Shown: in pieces, positions 37,205 to 46,351 of the stretch | Layout: every line of letters starts with the position of its first letter | How positions within the stretch are numbered: the stretch's first letter is position 1 | From: GWF2-38-69 sp965228125 | Lineage (GTDB): Bacteria; Verrucomicrobiota; Lentisphaeria; Victivallales; GWF2-38-69 | Assembly: GCA_965228125.1 (NCBI GenBank) | Contig: OZ245791.1 | Coordinates: forward strand, 992,001-1,056,000 | Reading direction: 5' to 3' | Length of the DNA stretch: 64,000 bases | Program-made: the position numbers and the translations under genes | The notes under the pieces: model-generated | The model's input: the letters and a program-made list of their open reading frames with translations, nothing else | Told to the model about the DNA's origin: nothing | Databases searched by the model: none

Positions 37205-38129
37205 GATTTTCTTCTTGTTTTATTAAGGTTAAAACTTCCTTAATCAAGTTTCCTTTACTTTCCGGTAACCATACTTCCTTAGCTTCAGGGTGTTGATTGC
37301 CAAACCATGTCTCTTGTCTTCTGGCATACTTCTTAGTAGCAGAAATCACTCTCATTCTCATCTCTTCATACGAAATTTGCCCTTCAATGTATTTTTCTAT
37401 CAATCCATAACCTATAGCCTGTTTCGCAGTAGGAGATGTTCTTAACCCATTTCTAAGAAGCAATTTTGTTTCCTCTATCCAGCCAGAAACAAGCATTTTG
37501 TCAGTCCTTTCTTCTATTCTAGCGTATAAATCGCTTCTTTCCCTTTTGATTTTATATGCAAGTACTGGATATTTCAGTTTTTCTGTAGACCATTGCATAT
37601 TTTGTTTCAGGATAGATTCTCCTGTAAGCAAATAAACTTCCAAAGCTCTGATCATTTTCCGTGGTTTTTCGTATAGGAGTTCTGCCGCAGCAAAGTCGAC
37701 TTTCCTGAGTTCTTTGATAAGATTTGCAGTATCCTTTTCGTATTTATCGTACAGGCTTTTGGATAGTACCGTATCTGATGGCAATGGATCAAGCCCGTAA
37801 AGTAGTGACTTTATATACATTCCTGATCCGCCAACAATTATCGGAGTTCTGTTTCTGCTCATAATCGATACAATAGCTTCTTCAGCAAGCCTTACATAAG
37901 TAAATACTTCCACTCTCTGAGATATATCAAAAAGGTCAATCATATGGTGAGGGATTATTTTTCTTTCTTCCTCTGTGGGCTTAGCAGTACCGATATCCAT
38001 TAATCGGTATAACTGCATTGAATCAGCGGAAATAATTTCAGATGGAATATTTCCAGCAATCTCAAAAGCAAGTTCACTCTTTCCGGAAGATGTAGGGCCC
38101 ATTATGACAATAATGGAATTATTCTTCAT
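37197..38129 (-). CDS. miaA: tRNA dimethylallyltransferase
   Basis: MiaA adds a dimethylallyl group to A37 of tRNAs that read codons starting with U. The 310-aa protein has the P-loop MGPTSSGKS (10-18), SADSMQLYRLMDIGTAKP, and the conserved PHHMIDLFD and AKQAIGY blocks. I start at the ATG 38129, where the P-loop has its normal distance from the N-terminus; an ORF from 38228 would overlap lspA and add 33 unrelated residues. It lies 14 bp after lspA and overlaps the ClC start by 8 bp. Confidence 0.94.
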   Translation of the reverse strand: MKNNSIIVIMGPTSSGKSELAFEIAGNIPSEIISADSMQLYRLMDIGTAKPTEEERKIIPHHMIDLFDISQRVEVFTYVRLAEEAIVSIMSRNRTPIIVGGSGMYIKSLLYGLDPLPSDTVLSKSLYDKYEKDTANLIKELRKVDFAAAELLYEKPRKMIRALEVYLLTGESILKQNMQWSTEKLKYPVLAYKIKRERSDLYARIEERTDKMLVSGWIEETKLLLRNGLRTSPTAKQAIGYGLIEKYIEGQISYEEMRMRVISATKKYARRQETWFGNQHPEAKEVWLPESKGNLIKEVLTLIKQEENRG

Positions 38130-38143
38130 TAGATGTAAAAGTC

Positions 38144-38632
38144 TTAAGTTTTTCTGAATAAAGAGGAAATTATAATGATAGTCACACCTACGCAAATAGC
38201 GCTGTCTGCCACATTGAAAGATGGCCAATGATGGTTCCTATAAAAAAAATCAAGAAAATCAACGACCGAACCCCTGATTATACGATCAATGGAGTTTCCT
38301 ATTATCCCGCTTATGACCATGAAAAACCCTATAACCCTCTCAGGATACCATTCCGTTATAGCCTTAAAAAAAATACTAAAAACAACAAGGGCCGCTACTG
38401 CTATTGTCAACAAAATCAAATTATTCCCGTGAAACATTCCCCAGGCTGCCCCGGTATTTCTTACATACACAATGTTGAAAAAATCGGAAAAGACTTCTAT
38501 CGGGTTTGAAAGTAGACTGTTTTGATATACAACTATCAGATACTTAGATATTTGATCTATCGTTACCAATATCGCAGCAACAAGAGAGCCTGTGATAATG
38601 AGATTTTTCTTTGAAATATTACCTGTGTACAT
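38144..38632 (-). CDS. lspA: Lipoprotein signal peptidase
   Basis: LspA (signal peptidase II) cleaves prolipoproteins after diacylglyceryl transfer. The 162-aa inner-membrane protein has four hydrophobic segments, the N-terminal D26-Q-xx-K block, RNTGAAWG, and the catalytic aspartates in GNSIDR (D116) and FNVADSAI (D143). It heads the leftward lspA-miaA-clc operon. Confidence 0.94.
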   Translation of the reverse strand: MYTGNISKKNLIITGSLVAAILVTIDQISKYLIVVYQNSLLSNPIEVFSDFFNIVYVRNTGAAWGMFHGNNLILLTIAVAALVVFSIFFKAITEWYPERVIGFFMVISGIIGNSIDRIIRGSVVDFLDFFYRNHHWPSFNVADSAICVGVTIIIISSLFRKT

Positions 38633-38766
38633 AATAAAGACCCAAAATAGTATGAAAAAGTTTTTTTATTGCAAAATCTTTAGAATTATAGTACATTCCA
38701 CTTCAATTTATCAATCAATAGTTCTAGAATGTAGCATATATTTTAAGAAACAGGAATCAGCTTTAT

Positions 38767-39060
38767 ATGGATTATTATCACTATACTAAAACTCTTCCAA
38801 AGCCCATTACCATAGCAATCATGATACCGCTTGTAATGATCTTTCTTTTTATCGTAGTTCCTCTACTTCTCTTTTTTGTGACGATTGCCTTTTGTTATTC
38901 ATATATCATGAAGAAAAAATATCTAAAGAACCCGCATTACCAAGAATTTGACAAGACTTATCTTTCAAAGATCAAATCCAGATTTACAAAATCTACAGAC
39001 CAAGCTGCTTCAGATGCCGTTATTGATGTCGAAAGCAAAACCATAGAAAACAAGAAATAA
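38767..39060 (+). CDS. Small membrane protein, unrecognised
   Basis: 97-aa protein not assigned to a family. A long hydrophobic stretch (about 14-47) is enough for one long or two short helices and is followed by a lysine-rich cytoplasmic tail and an acidic end. It is divergent from lspA and is followed 107 bp later by the exported amidohydrolase, probably as a separate unit. The ribosome-binding site (GGAA, 11 nt away) is weak. Confidence 0.6.
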   Translation: MDYYHYTKTLPKPITIAIMIPLVMIFLFIVVPLLLFFVTIAFCYSYIMKKKYLKNPHYQEFDKTYLSKIKSRFTKSTDQAASDAVIDVESKTIENKK

Positions 39061-39167
39061 ATACTGTACAGAAAGCCCAAAGGAAAGATTTATTCTAAGG
39101 CAAATACAAGTTGCTCAAAGCTTTTTTTGACAATGGCAACAATCCTCATTAGCCAGAAAGGAGTTTT

Positions 39168-40559
39168 ATGAAGATTTTTATATTCTTAGCCTTACTCGTC
39201 CTTGGATGCGGCGCATATTCATACACTGCGTCTGCTATTATCTATAACGGGCAAATTATAACCTTGTCTGATAAAGGCATTATCAAAGACGGAATTGTCG
39301 TAATAAAAGATGACAAGATTATCGATATCGGCGGCAAGGAGATTAAGGATAAATACTCTGCTCCATTGAGCATAGATGCCAAGAGCAATATTGTCATGCC
39401 AGGAATGATAAATGCTCATACCCATATTCCAATGGTCGCTTTCAGGGGACTTGGAGAAGAGGGAATTAAAGATCGCCTTTTCGGGCTTTTCTTCCCGTTG
39501 GAAAAAGAATTTGTCACACCTGATATGGTTTATACAGCCTCATCTTTAGCCTGTGCTGAGATGATTATGGGAGGCACGACTACCTTTGCCGACATGTATT
39601 ATTATATGGATCAGGAAGCAAAGGCTGCTAAGGAAATCGGCATGAGATGTGTCTTGGGTGAAACTATCATAGGTTTCCCTGCCCCGGATGCTAAGACTCC
39701 CGATGACGCATTAAAAATTGCTATCACTTTCAACAATATGTACAAAAATGATGATCTGGTCGTTCCTGCCATTGCCCCGCATACACTTTACACAGTTCCT
39801 GAAAAGACGCTAAAGGAAGTGGCAGAAGTTTCTCGAAAAGACAACATTAGAGTCATGCTCCATATTGCTGAAATGCCCAAAGATCAAAGCAAATACCCTG
39901 AAAAGGACAATCTTACTTATCTGCAGAAAGTCGGATTACTTAACGACAAAGTTACATTAGCTCACGCCATCCACCTAGATAATACTCAACTGGATCTTCT
40001 GGTCGAAAATGGAGTAGGCGTTTCCTACAACCCGATGGCAAATGCAAAAGGTGCGACAGGTATAGCAGATGCTTTTGAGATGTTGAATCTAGGCATAGCA
40101 GTTGGGCTTGGCACTGATGGTCCGATGAGCTCAAACCAGTTATCCATGATTCCCGTGCTGGGATATGCTGCCAATATGCAGAGAATCCTACATATGGACA
40201 GGACTATCATGACTCCTGAAAAAATCCTCTATATGGCGACTTTGGGTGGAGCCAGAGCTCTTCACATCGACGATATCACAGGCTCAATTGAAGTGGAAAA
40301 AAGAGCAGACATAATCATTGTAGATACAAATGAACCTAATATGCTCCCTCATCAGGACCTCTATGCGGCTATGGTTTATCAGGCAAATCCAGAAAATGTC
40401 AAAACGGTATTTGTTAATGGCAAACTTATTATGCTTGATCGGAAATTGGTCGGTTACGATTTGGAAAAATCTAAAAAACGTTTTAATGATTTGTTTGCTA
40501 AGATAGAGCCTGTAGCAGAAAAACTTTCCAAAGAAGCTTTGAAGAAGCAAAATAATTAA
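39168..40559 (+). CDS. Exported amidohydrolase, MTA/SAH deaminase family
   Basis: 463-aa metal-dependent hydrolase of the TRZ/ATZ group, related to 5-methylthioadenosine/S-adenosylhomocysteine deaminase. Metal ligands are seen in NAHTHIPM, HIAEMP, HAIHLD and GTDGPMSSN. The family is normally cytoplasmic, but this protein begins with a clear signal sequence (IFIFLALLVLGCGAYS). VLGC at 11-14 could be a lipobox or ASA at 21-23 a signal peptidase I site. AAGGAG lies 5 nt before the ATG, fixing that start. It is upstream of nikR in the same direction, 86 bp apart. Confidence 0.85.
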   Translation: MKIFIFLALLVLGCGAYSYTASAIIYNGQIITLSDKGIIKDGIVVIKDDKIIDIGGKEIKDKYSAPLSIDAKSNIVMPGMINAHTHIPMVAFRGLGEEGIKDRLFGLFFPLEKEFVTPDMVYTASSLACAEMIMGGTTTFADMYYYMDQEAKAAKEIGMRCVLGETIIGFPAPDAKTPDDALKIAITFNNMYKNDDLVVPAIAPHTLYTVPEKTLKEVAEVSRKDNIRVMLHIAEMPKDQSKYPEKDNLTYLQKVGLLNDKVTLAHAIHLDNTQLDLLVENGVGVSYNPMANAKGATGIADAFEMLNLGIAVGLGTDGPMSSNQLSMIPVLGYAANMQRILHMDRTIMTPEKILYMATLGGARALHIDDITGSIEVEKRADIIIVDTNEPNMLPHQDLYAAMVYQANPENVKTVFVNGKLIMLDRKLVGYDLEKSKKRFNDLFAKIEPVAEKLSKEALKKQNN

Positions 40560-40590
40560 ATATGCTTTCAAAACCTTGAAACTATATATA

Positions 40591-40637
40591 TTTGTGTTTT
40601 ACTAAAAATAGCACGAATAATTACTAAGTAACACGAA
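40591..40637 (+). promoter_or_regulatory. Candidate operator upstream of nikR
   Basis: TTTGTG (40591-40596), 15 nt, then CACGAA (40612-40617) form an imperfect inverted repeat with spacing similar to known NikR operators (two half-sites about two helical turns apart). A second CACGAA occurs 20 bp further on (40632-40637), next to the nikR start. The half-sites do not match the E. coli GTATGA sequence, so autoregulation is only a suggestion. Confidence 0.3.
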
Positions 40638-40645
40638 GATTAACT

Positions 40646-41065
40646 ATGAGCGAATTGGTACGTTTTGGAGTCTCTATTGAAAAGAGTCTGCATGAAAAAT
40701 TCAACGATAGAATATCCAGATTGGGATACGAAAACAGATCTGAAGCCATTAGAGATCTAATCAGAAATTCTTTTATTGAAGACAGCTGGAACGAAAACGA
40801 TACAGTTGTAGGTGGAATATCGATAGTATATGACCACCATCATAGAGAACTGCTAAACAAAATTATGGATTTGCAACATGATTTCCATGAAATTATTATA
40901 TCCACCCAGCATGTGCATTTGACACATAATGATTGTATGGAAATTCTAATGGCCAAAGGCAAGGCAGGCATAGTAAGGGAACTTTATGGAAAACTGAAAT
41001 CCATAAAAGGCGTAGGCCATGTAGGCATTCTCCAAAGCGGAATTATGTCCGGGTTAAGTGTATAG
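40646..41065 (+). CDS. nikR: Nickel-responsive regulator NikR
   Basis: Ribbon-helix-helix repressor that senses nickel through an ACT-type domain, 139 aa. The N-terminal DNA-binding part is LVRFGVSIEKSLHEKF... SRSEAIRDL-like (RSEAIRDLI at 31-39). The high-affinity nickel ligands are all present at family spacing: H78, H89, H91 and C97 (LQHDF, QHVHLTHNDC). It lies 43 bp before the nickel transporter gene, its probable target. Confidence 0.93.
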   Translation: MSELVRFGVSIEKSLHEKFNDRISRLGYENRSEAIRDLIRNSFIEDSWNENDTVVGGISIVYDHHHRELLNKIMDLQHDFHEIIISTQHVHLTHNDCMEILMAKGKAGIVRELYGKLKSIKGVGHVGILQSGIMSGLSV

Positions 41066-41108
41066 CAAGTGTTTTTAGTACTACAAACAAAATATGGAGC
41101 CGAATTCT

Positions 41109-42152
41109 ATGTCCACAGATAATTATTCCGATATGAGAATATTAAGATCGAAGTCTGTATTGGCTATCGTACTTTTAATAATATTTAATATTACTGCTTG
41201 GGTTATAGCCTATATGGCTTTTTCCAATATGCCCAAAATGTTAATGCTCTGTCTGGTAGCATATGGTTTCGGCCTTCGCCATGCAGTAGATGCTGACCAT
41301 ATTGCGGCAATAGACAATGTTACCAGGAAATTTCTCTATGTAAAAAAGCGTTCCGTAAGCGTGGGTTTCTTCTTCTCTATAGGCCATTCGACGATTGTTC
41401 TTATTATGTCTTTTCTTGTAGCGCTCGGGACTATATACATGCAGAAACATCTTGCTGATTTTCAGCATATAGGCGGTTTGATAGGCACAGCTATTTCTTC
41501 ATTATTCCTTCTGGTCATAGCGCTTATAAATTTTATAATATTTTTTCAGACATACAAAACTTTTCTGGAATACAAAAAGAACCCTTCTGAAACGGTTGAT
41601 ATAGATAAAATGCTTGAGCAGAAAGGAATGATGACTTCATTGTTCAAGCCTTTATTCAAGCTCGTGACAAAACCCTGGCATATGTATCTGGTTGGATTTT
41701 TGTTTGGACTGGGATTCGATACATCAACGGAAGTAGCGCTTCTGGGCATTTCTGCCACTCAGGCAGCAACAAGCATGTCCGTATGGTCAATTATGATATT
41801 CCCTGTTCTTTTCATGTCAGGAATGTCCTTAATAGACACATTGGATGGCATTCTCATGGTAAATGTCTATGGATGGGCGCTTGTGAAACCTGATAAGAAG
41901 TTGTTCTATAATATGATGATAACTCTTCTTTCTTTCTCTGTAGCGTTTTTTATCGGAGCTCTTGAAGCGCTTTCAGTTGTTTCCGATCAGTTCGGCCTTC
42001 AAAATGGCATTTGGGCTTATATAAACAAAATAAATGATAGTTTTGATTATATGGGATTCTATATTGTCGGTATATTTCTGGTATGCTGGATATTTGCTAT
42101 ATCCATATCAAAATTTATCAAAGCCCAACCGGCAAAAGTTTCTATCAATTAA
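41109..42152 (+). CDS. NiCoT-family nickel/cobalt transporter
   Basis: Secondary nickel/cobalt permease of the HoxN/NixA type, 347 aa, with about eight membrane helices. The family signature in helix II reads HAVDADHIAAIDN (HX4DH), and GFFFSIGHSTIV and LGFDTSTEVALL are the next conserved blocks. I chose the ATG at 41109 because GGAG sits 9 nt upstream; an ATG at 41094 adds five residues. The preceding NikR suggests nickel is the physiological substrate, for hydrogenase, urease or LarC-made cofactor. Confidence 0.93.
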   Translation: MSTDNYSDMRILRSKSVLAIVLLIIFNITAWVIAYMAFSNMPKMLMLCLVAYGFGLRHAVDADHIAAIDNVTRKFLYVKKRSVSVGFFFSIGHSTIVLIMSFLVALGTIYMQKHLADFQHIGGLIGTAISSLFLLVIALINFIIFFQTYKTFLEYKKNPSETVDIDKMLEQKGMMTSLFKPLFKLVTKPWHMYLVGFLFGLGFDTSTEVALLGISATQAATSMSVWSIMIFPVLFMSGMSLIDTLDGILMVNVYGWALVKPDKKLFYNMMITLLSFSVAFFIGALEALSVVSDQFGLQNGIWAYINKINDSFDYMGFYIVGIFLVCWIFAISISKFIKAQPAKVSIN

Positions 42153-42202
42153 GGAATAAATGATCCTTATCAAATATCTGTCACGAGAACCTCTTTTTTA
42201 GG

Positions 42203-42754
42203 CTAGTCTTTGGTAAACTGCATATCAAAATATAGTTTTTCTGCTTCATTTCCAAAACCAAAGTAAATGGCAATCTCCTTAGCAAATTCCGCCGAGACTC
42301 CAGGCCCTTTCCCTGTAATAATATTGCCGCATTTCTCAACCCTGGCTCCTGTGTAGACAGAATCTATAAAAGTATCTTTTACAGATGGGTGCGCCGTATG
42401 CTTCTTGCCATTAAGAATCCCAGCCTCATAAAGAGCAATCGGAGCCGCACAAATTGACGCAACCAGCTTGCCTTCATTAAAAAACCTTCTGATCAAAGTA
42501 ATAACCAGTTTATTATCTCTGAGATTGACCGACCCGGGCATGCCTCCCGGCAAGAATATTGCATCATATTCTTTATTAGTTTCAGCCAACTTCATATCGG
42601 CGTTGATTTTAACTCCGTGAGATCCTATCACTTCCACATTATTGCATATGCTGACAACATCCACTTCAAAGTTCAGCCTTCTTAGAAAATCCACAGGGAG
42701 GATTGCTTCAATTTCTTCGAATCCATCTGCTAGCAATACCAATATTTTATTCAT
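42203..42754 (-). CDS. DJ-1/PfpI-family protein
   Basis: 183-aa class I glutamine-amidotransferase-like protein of the DJ-1/YajL group, linked to protein deglycation or chaperone activity and oxidative stress. The nucleophile elbow ASICAAPIAL has C102, and GFEEIEAI supplies the glutamate (E14) next to it. FLPGGMPGSVNL is the typical strand-loop. AGGAGA lies 7 nt before the ATG. Activity in this host is inferred only. Confidence 0.88.
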   Translation of the reverse strand: MNKILVLLADGFEEIEAILPVDFLRRLNFEVDVVSICNNVEVIGSHGVKINADMKLAETNKEYDAIFLPGGMPGSVNLRDNKLVITLIRRFFNEGKLVASICAAPIALYEAGILNGKKHTAHPSVKDTFIDSVYTGARVEKCGNIITGKGPGVSAEFAKEIAIYFGFGNEAEKLYFDMQFTKD

Positions 42755-42864
42755 GTAACATTCTCCTGTTTTAATAGTTATAATTAACTTATTCTCATAT
42801 TGCCTTTTTCAGGCTATAATATGATAAAAGTAGTCTTAATATGAACATTATATCATCGATCTTT

Positions 42865-43518
42865 ATGAAAACTTTATTAGTTTGTGAGACTTTTACCAGC
42901 ATACAGGGAGAAACAACTAACATAGGCAGGCTATGCTTCACTATCAGACTTTCCAGGTGCAATCTCGATTGTTCTTGGTGTGACACAGAATTTGCACTCT
43001 CAGACCTTGACGCAAAGGAGATAAAAATTGAAGAACTTGTTAACATGGCAGTATCCTCAGAAATCCAACTAGTTGTGGTGACAGGAGGAGAGCCACTGTT
43101 GCAGGAAAACACCATAGACCTCCTAAAGTTGCTTTTAAAGAACAATTTTACCGTAATACTTGAGACCAACGGTTCTCTTCCTACATCAAAAGTACCTGAT
43201 AAAGTAATAAAAGTTATTAGTTTCAAATGCCCCTCTTCCAGGCAAACTGAAAAAATGCTGACTGAAAATTTCCAAACACTCAACAGTCACGATGAAGTAA
43301 AATTTGTTATAGCCAATGAAGAAGACTACAGATTTGCTGTAAAAACTATTTACTCTCTTGAACTGCTTAAACAAACTAAAAAAATACTTATAAGCCCTAT
43401 TACTGCTCAACTCGCTCCAAGGGTTCTGGCTAACTGGATAGTCAAGGATAATTTACCAGTGATTTTTCAGGTTCAACTGCATAAAATCATTTGGCCTGAC
43501 ACAGATTCCGACTCATAA
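42865..43518 (+). CDS. queE: 7-carboxy-7-deazaguanine synthase QueE
   Basis: Radical SAM enzyme that makes 7-carboxy-7-deazaguanine for queuosine synthesis. The 217-aa protein has the CxxxCxxC cluster motif as CNLDCSWCD (C32, C36, C39), the FTSIQGE block and VVVTGGEPLLQ. The start at 42865 gives the usual N-terminus; an in-frame ATG at 42841 adds eight residues, and neither has a clear Shine-Dalgarno site. No queC, queD or queF is adjacent. It is divergent from the DJ-1-like gene. Confidence 0.9.
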   Translation: MKTLLVCETFTSIQGETTNIGRLCFTIRLSRCNLDCSWCDTEFALSDLDAKEIKIEELVNMAVSSEIQLVVVTGGEPLLQENTIDLLKLLLKNNFTVILETNGSLPTSKVPDKVIKVISFKCPSSRQTEKMLTENFQTLNSHDEVKFVIANEEDYRFAVKTIYSLELLKQTKKILISPITAQLAPRVLANWIVKDNLPVIFQVQLHKIIWPDTDSDS

Positions 43519-43567
43519 TGTTTTGCACAATCGTGTTGATATAGACGTGTGATTAAATCCCTGCTAT

Positions 43568-44143
43568 CTATTTTGTACAGCGGTAGATAAAAGCTGGTGG
43601 AATATTTCTCCATATAACGTTGGAAGTCGTAACAGTCTTAAAATAGCGCTTAAGCAACTTTCTAAACCTTACTCCCGTAGGAAGCAAAGCCCCCTGAAGA
43701 TAAGCAAAAGTAGTAAAAGTCCCACCCTCTTTAAGTGATGCGTGAATGGCATCAAGTATGCTTCTTTGCAACTGTTCAGAAAAAGCAGCCCATGGCAAAC
43801 TCGAAATAACTACATCAATGTGGTCTATCTCTTCTTCGGCTTTAAGGTTTTCTAAATTAGCGGCTGTTTCGTTATAAATTTTAACCGATGGATATTTGTC
43901 CTTGACAATGTCACATAGGCCTTTGTTCAATTCTACAACAAAAAATTTGGCACCTTTTTTTATTTTCCAGATAATTTCGCCAGTAATTACTCCTGTACCA
44001 GGTCCAAGCTCAACAATAGAATCAGCTTTTTCTATCTCTATGGATGAAGTCATCGCACCGGAGAGATACCGTGAGCTAGGCCAAATAGAGCCTGTAGCAT
44101 GAGGAGATCTTATAAAATTTTTAAAAAGATGTATTCCTGACAT
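43568..44143 (-). CDS. SAM-dependent methyltransferase, phospholipid N-methyltransferase-like
   Basis: 191-aa class I methyltransferase. The SAM-binding loop is VELGPGTGVITGEI, followed by the acidic strand end FVVELNKGLC and the post-motif SSLPWAAF. FKNFIRSPHATGSIWPSSRYLS at the start is typical of PmtA-like phospholipid N-methyltransferases and of related rRNA dimethylase-like proteins. Lipid methylation is inferred; there is no neighbouring lipid gene. Confidence 0.75.
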   Translation of the reverse strand: MSGIHLFKNFIRSPHATGSIWPSSRYLSGAMTSSIEIEKADSIVELGPGTGVITGEIIWKIKKGAKFFVVELNKGLCDIVKDKYPSVKIYNETAANLENLKAEEEIDHIDVVISSLPWAAFSEQLQRSILDAIHASLKEGGTFTTFAYLQGALLPTGVRFRKLLKRYFKTVTTSNVIWRNIPPAFIYRCTK

Positions 44144-44266
44144 CGAATTGATTTAACTTATCGTTTTTATTGGCTATAAATAATGGATTATATAACCATA
44201 TTCACGATAATCAAAGAAAAATATAAATATATTCCAGATTCAACAGTAACAAAATCAAGGTGGTTA

Positions 44267-44590
44267 ATGAGCAATTACACTGATTACTTTATCGAAGGAG
44301 TACTTCTTCTAGTAGTCCTCTTTTTATTTTATAAGACAAGAGTTGATTATCTCAACTTAACGTCAAAGGTTCCAAAAACATGTTGCCCTGGCATTCGTTC
44401 TTTTCTTTTGAAAGGCTGTATTTTTATTGCGCTCCCTTTTGTAATGGCCAAATCTGCTTTCAATTCCATAGATTCTGCCATAATTTTCTCTCTGATTTTA
44501 CTGCTTGGGATATGGAATTTGGCTCATGCGTATATGATTACAAGACATAACCGAAAAAAACTAAACCATTTAAATAATACAAAGAATTAA
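44267..44590 (+). CDS. Small multi-pass membrane protein, unrecognised
   Basis: 107-aa protein with three probable membrane helices (about 10-24, 45-62 and 70-88), a CCPG motif between the first two and a basic tail. I do not recognise a family. The ATG at 44267 has AAGG 6 nt upstream; an ATG at 44183 in the same frame adds 28 mostly polar residues with no visible ribosome-binding site. It ends 4 bp before the DAHP synthase gene, so the two are probably co-transcribed. Confidence 0.6.
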   Translation: MSNYTDYFIEGVLLLVVLFLFYKTRVDYLNLTSKVPKTCCPGIRSFLLKGCIFIALPFVMAKSAFNSIDSAIIFSLILLLGIWNLAHAYMITRHNRKKLNHLNNTKN

Positions 44591-44594
44591 AATT

Positions 44595-45608
44595 ATGATA
44601 ATTCTCCTTAAATACGGAGCATCAAAACAAGATGCAGATGAAATTGTCGGGCAAATTTCTTCAATGGGACTAAAACCTCTATATATGCCGGGTGTTGAAA
44701 GAACTGTTATCGGAGCCATCGGAGATGAACGCGTTTTGGAAAAGCTACACCTCGAAAATCATCCCGCTGTTGACAGAGTCGATAAAATCCTTACTCCATA
44801 CAAACTGGTATGCAGAGACCTTCATCCTGTCGATACGATCGTTTCCATTGGCGAAGTACCGATCGGTGGAGGCAATTTTGCTGTTATAGCAGGGCCATGC
44901 GCCGTGGAAAGTGAGGAGCAAATGTTCAAAATCGCCGAAATAGTAAAGAAAAACGGCGGGCATGCCCTGAGAGGAGGAGCTTTCAAACCCAGAAGCAGTC
45001 CGTACAGCTTTCAGGGACTAGGAATAGAAGGTTTGCAAATTCTCAATAAAGTTTCAAAGGCAACAGGGCTTCCAACTGTAACAGAAGTTGTAGAAGTCCA
45101 AGACGTTGAGGCCGTAGAAAACTATGCCTCTGCTTTTCAGATAGGCGCAAGGAATATGCAGAATTTCAGATTGCTAAAAAGCGTTGGCCAAAGCCGAAAA
45201 CCGGTTATTCTAAAACGCGGCCTTGCCGCTACAGTCAGCGACCTTCTGCTTGCAGCCGAATACATCGTTTCTGAAGGCAACCCGAATGTTATTTTGTGTG
45301 AAAGAGGTATTCGCACATTCGAGACAGCCACAAGAAACACACTTGATTTGAATGCAGTACCTTTCCTTAAGAAAAACAGCCACCTTCCGGTAATAGTCGA
45401 TCCTTCACACGGAACCGGTGTCAGGGACTTTGTCGAACCTATGACCAAAGCTTCAATAGCCTGTGGAGCTGACGGCGTAATTATTGAGGTCCACAATGAC
45501 CCCAAAAACGCCCTTTCGGATGGACATCAATCGCTGTTTCCTGATCAATTTGCTTCTCTAATGCAAAACATCAAGCCCTTCATTACAGCAGCGCAATCTC
45601 GGCACTAG
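44595..45608 (+). CDS. aroF: 3-deoxy-D-arabino-heptulosonate 7-phosphate synthase
   Basis: First enzyme of the shikimate pathway, joining PEP and erythrose 4-phosphate. The 337-aa protein has an N-terminal ferredoxin-like regulatory domain (about 1-70) and a barrel with AGPCAVES, RGGAFKPRSSPYSFQG, the metal-binding cysteine-type VILCERGIRTFE and DPSHGTG. This is the type I-beta form seen in Thermotoga and Bacillus, where the N-terminal domain mediates feedback inhibition by aromatic amino acids. It follows the small membrane protein by 4 bp. Confidence 0.94.
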   Translation: MIILLKYGASKQDADEIVGQISSMGLKPLYMPGVERTVIGAIGDERVLEKLHLENHPAVDRVDKILTPYKLVCRDLHPVDTIVSIGEVPIGGGNFAVIAGPCAVESEEQMFKIAEIVKKNGGHALRGGAFKPRSSPYSFQGLGIEGLQILNKVSKATGLPTVTEVVEVQDVEAVENYASAFQIGARNMQNFRLLKSVGQSRKPVILKRGLAATVSDLLLAAEYIVSEGNPNVILCERGIRTFETATRNTLDLNAVPFLKKNSHLPVIVDPSHGTGVRDFVEPMTKASIACGADGVIIEVHNDPKNALSDGHQSLFPDQFASLMQNIKPFITAAQSRH

Positions 45609-45749
45609 GACTATTAGTCTGTTTTTAATCATTTGTCCATTGCGTTTTTGTGGATTCAAAATACAATGAATATTATTGTCTCATTAGAAATTGACTGTTT
45701 CGGTTGAACTCTGTTCACGTATAATATTTTACTTAGGAGTTATTTAATT

Positions 45750-46334
45750 ATGGCAAAATTAGCACAAAAATATGCCTTGATAGTAGTTGATATGCAAAAC
45801 GACTTTGTCATGCCAGGATCTCCGCACAGAGTTGCAGGAGCGAAAGCAACAGTACCAGTAGTAGCCAAAGTCTTAAAATTCTTCAGAGAATACAAGCTTC
45901 CTATCTTTCACGCCGTAAGAGAATACAGGCCAGATGGAAGCGATATTGAGATAACAAAACTATCCAATTTCATAGAACAAACAAAAGGTCTGGTTCCAGG
46001 AACAAAAGGTTGTGAAATCGTAGAAGAATTGAGGCCTTTCCCAGGGGAATATAAATTAATAAAAAACCGTTTCAGCGCTTTCATGTCTACTGAACTGGAC
46101 TTCATGTTAAGAAGATTAAATGTAAATCATGTAATCATCTGCGGCACGCAATACCCGAGCTGTATCAGAGCAACGGCTTTTGACGCAATTTGTTATGGCT
46201 ACCATGCTACGGTTATTACAGATGCCACATCTGCAAAAACTACAGAAATAGCCGAATCAAATATCCGTGATATGAAAGACGTGGATATTGAGTGCATAGA
46301 ATCTTCAGAGTTATTGAAAAAATTAAGAGCCTGA
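45750..46334 (+). CDS. Isochorismatase-family cysteine hydrolase
   Basis: 194-aa hydrolase with the triad D14 (VVDMQNDF), K105 (IKNRFSAF) and C138 (GTQYPSCIRATAFDA). The family includes nicotinamidase, isochorismatase and ureidoacrylate hydrolase; this sequence does not settle the substrate. TATAAT (45720-45725) and AGGAG (45735-45739) precede the ATG, giving the gene its own start signals. Confidence 0.87.
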   Translation: MAKLAQKYALIVVDMQNDFVMPGSPHRVAGAKATVPVVAKVLKFFREYKLPIFHAVREYRPDGSDIEITKLSNFIEQTKGLVPGTKGCEIVEELRPFPGEYKLIKNRFSAFMSTELDFMLRRLNVNHVIICGTQYPSCIRATAFDAICYGYHATVITDATSAKTTEIAESNIRDMKDVDIECIESSELLKKLRA

Positions 46335-46351
46335 CAATAACAAAAGTACTT

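Noticed and set aside
38130..38228. Longer miaA start overlapping lspA
   Set aside because: The extra 33 residues read antisense-like, Arg/Tyr-rich sequence, and the P-loop is at its normal distance from the ATG at 38129.
45691..45725. TTGACT...TATAAT promoter before the cysteine hydrolase
   Set aside because: The spacing is 23 nt, too long for a normal promoter; only the -10 and ribosome-binding site are noted under the gene.
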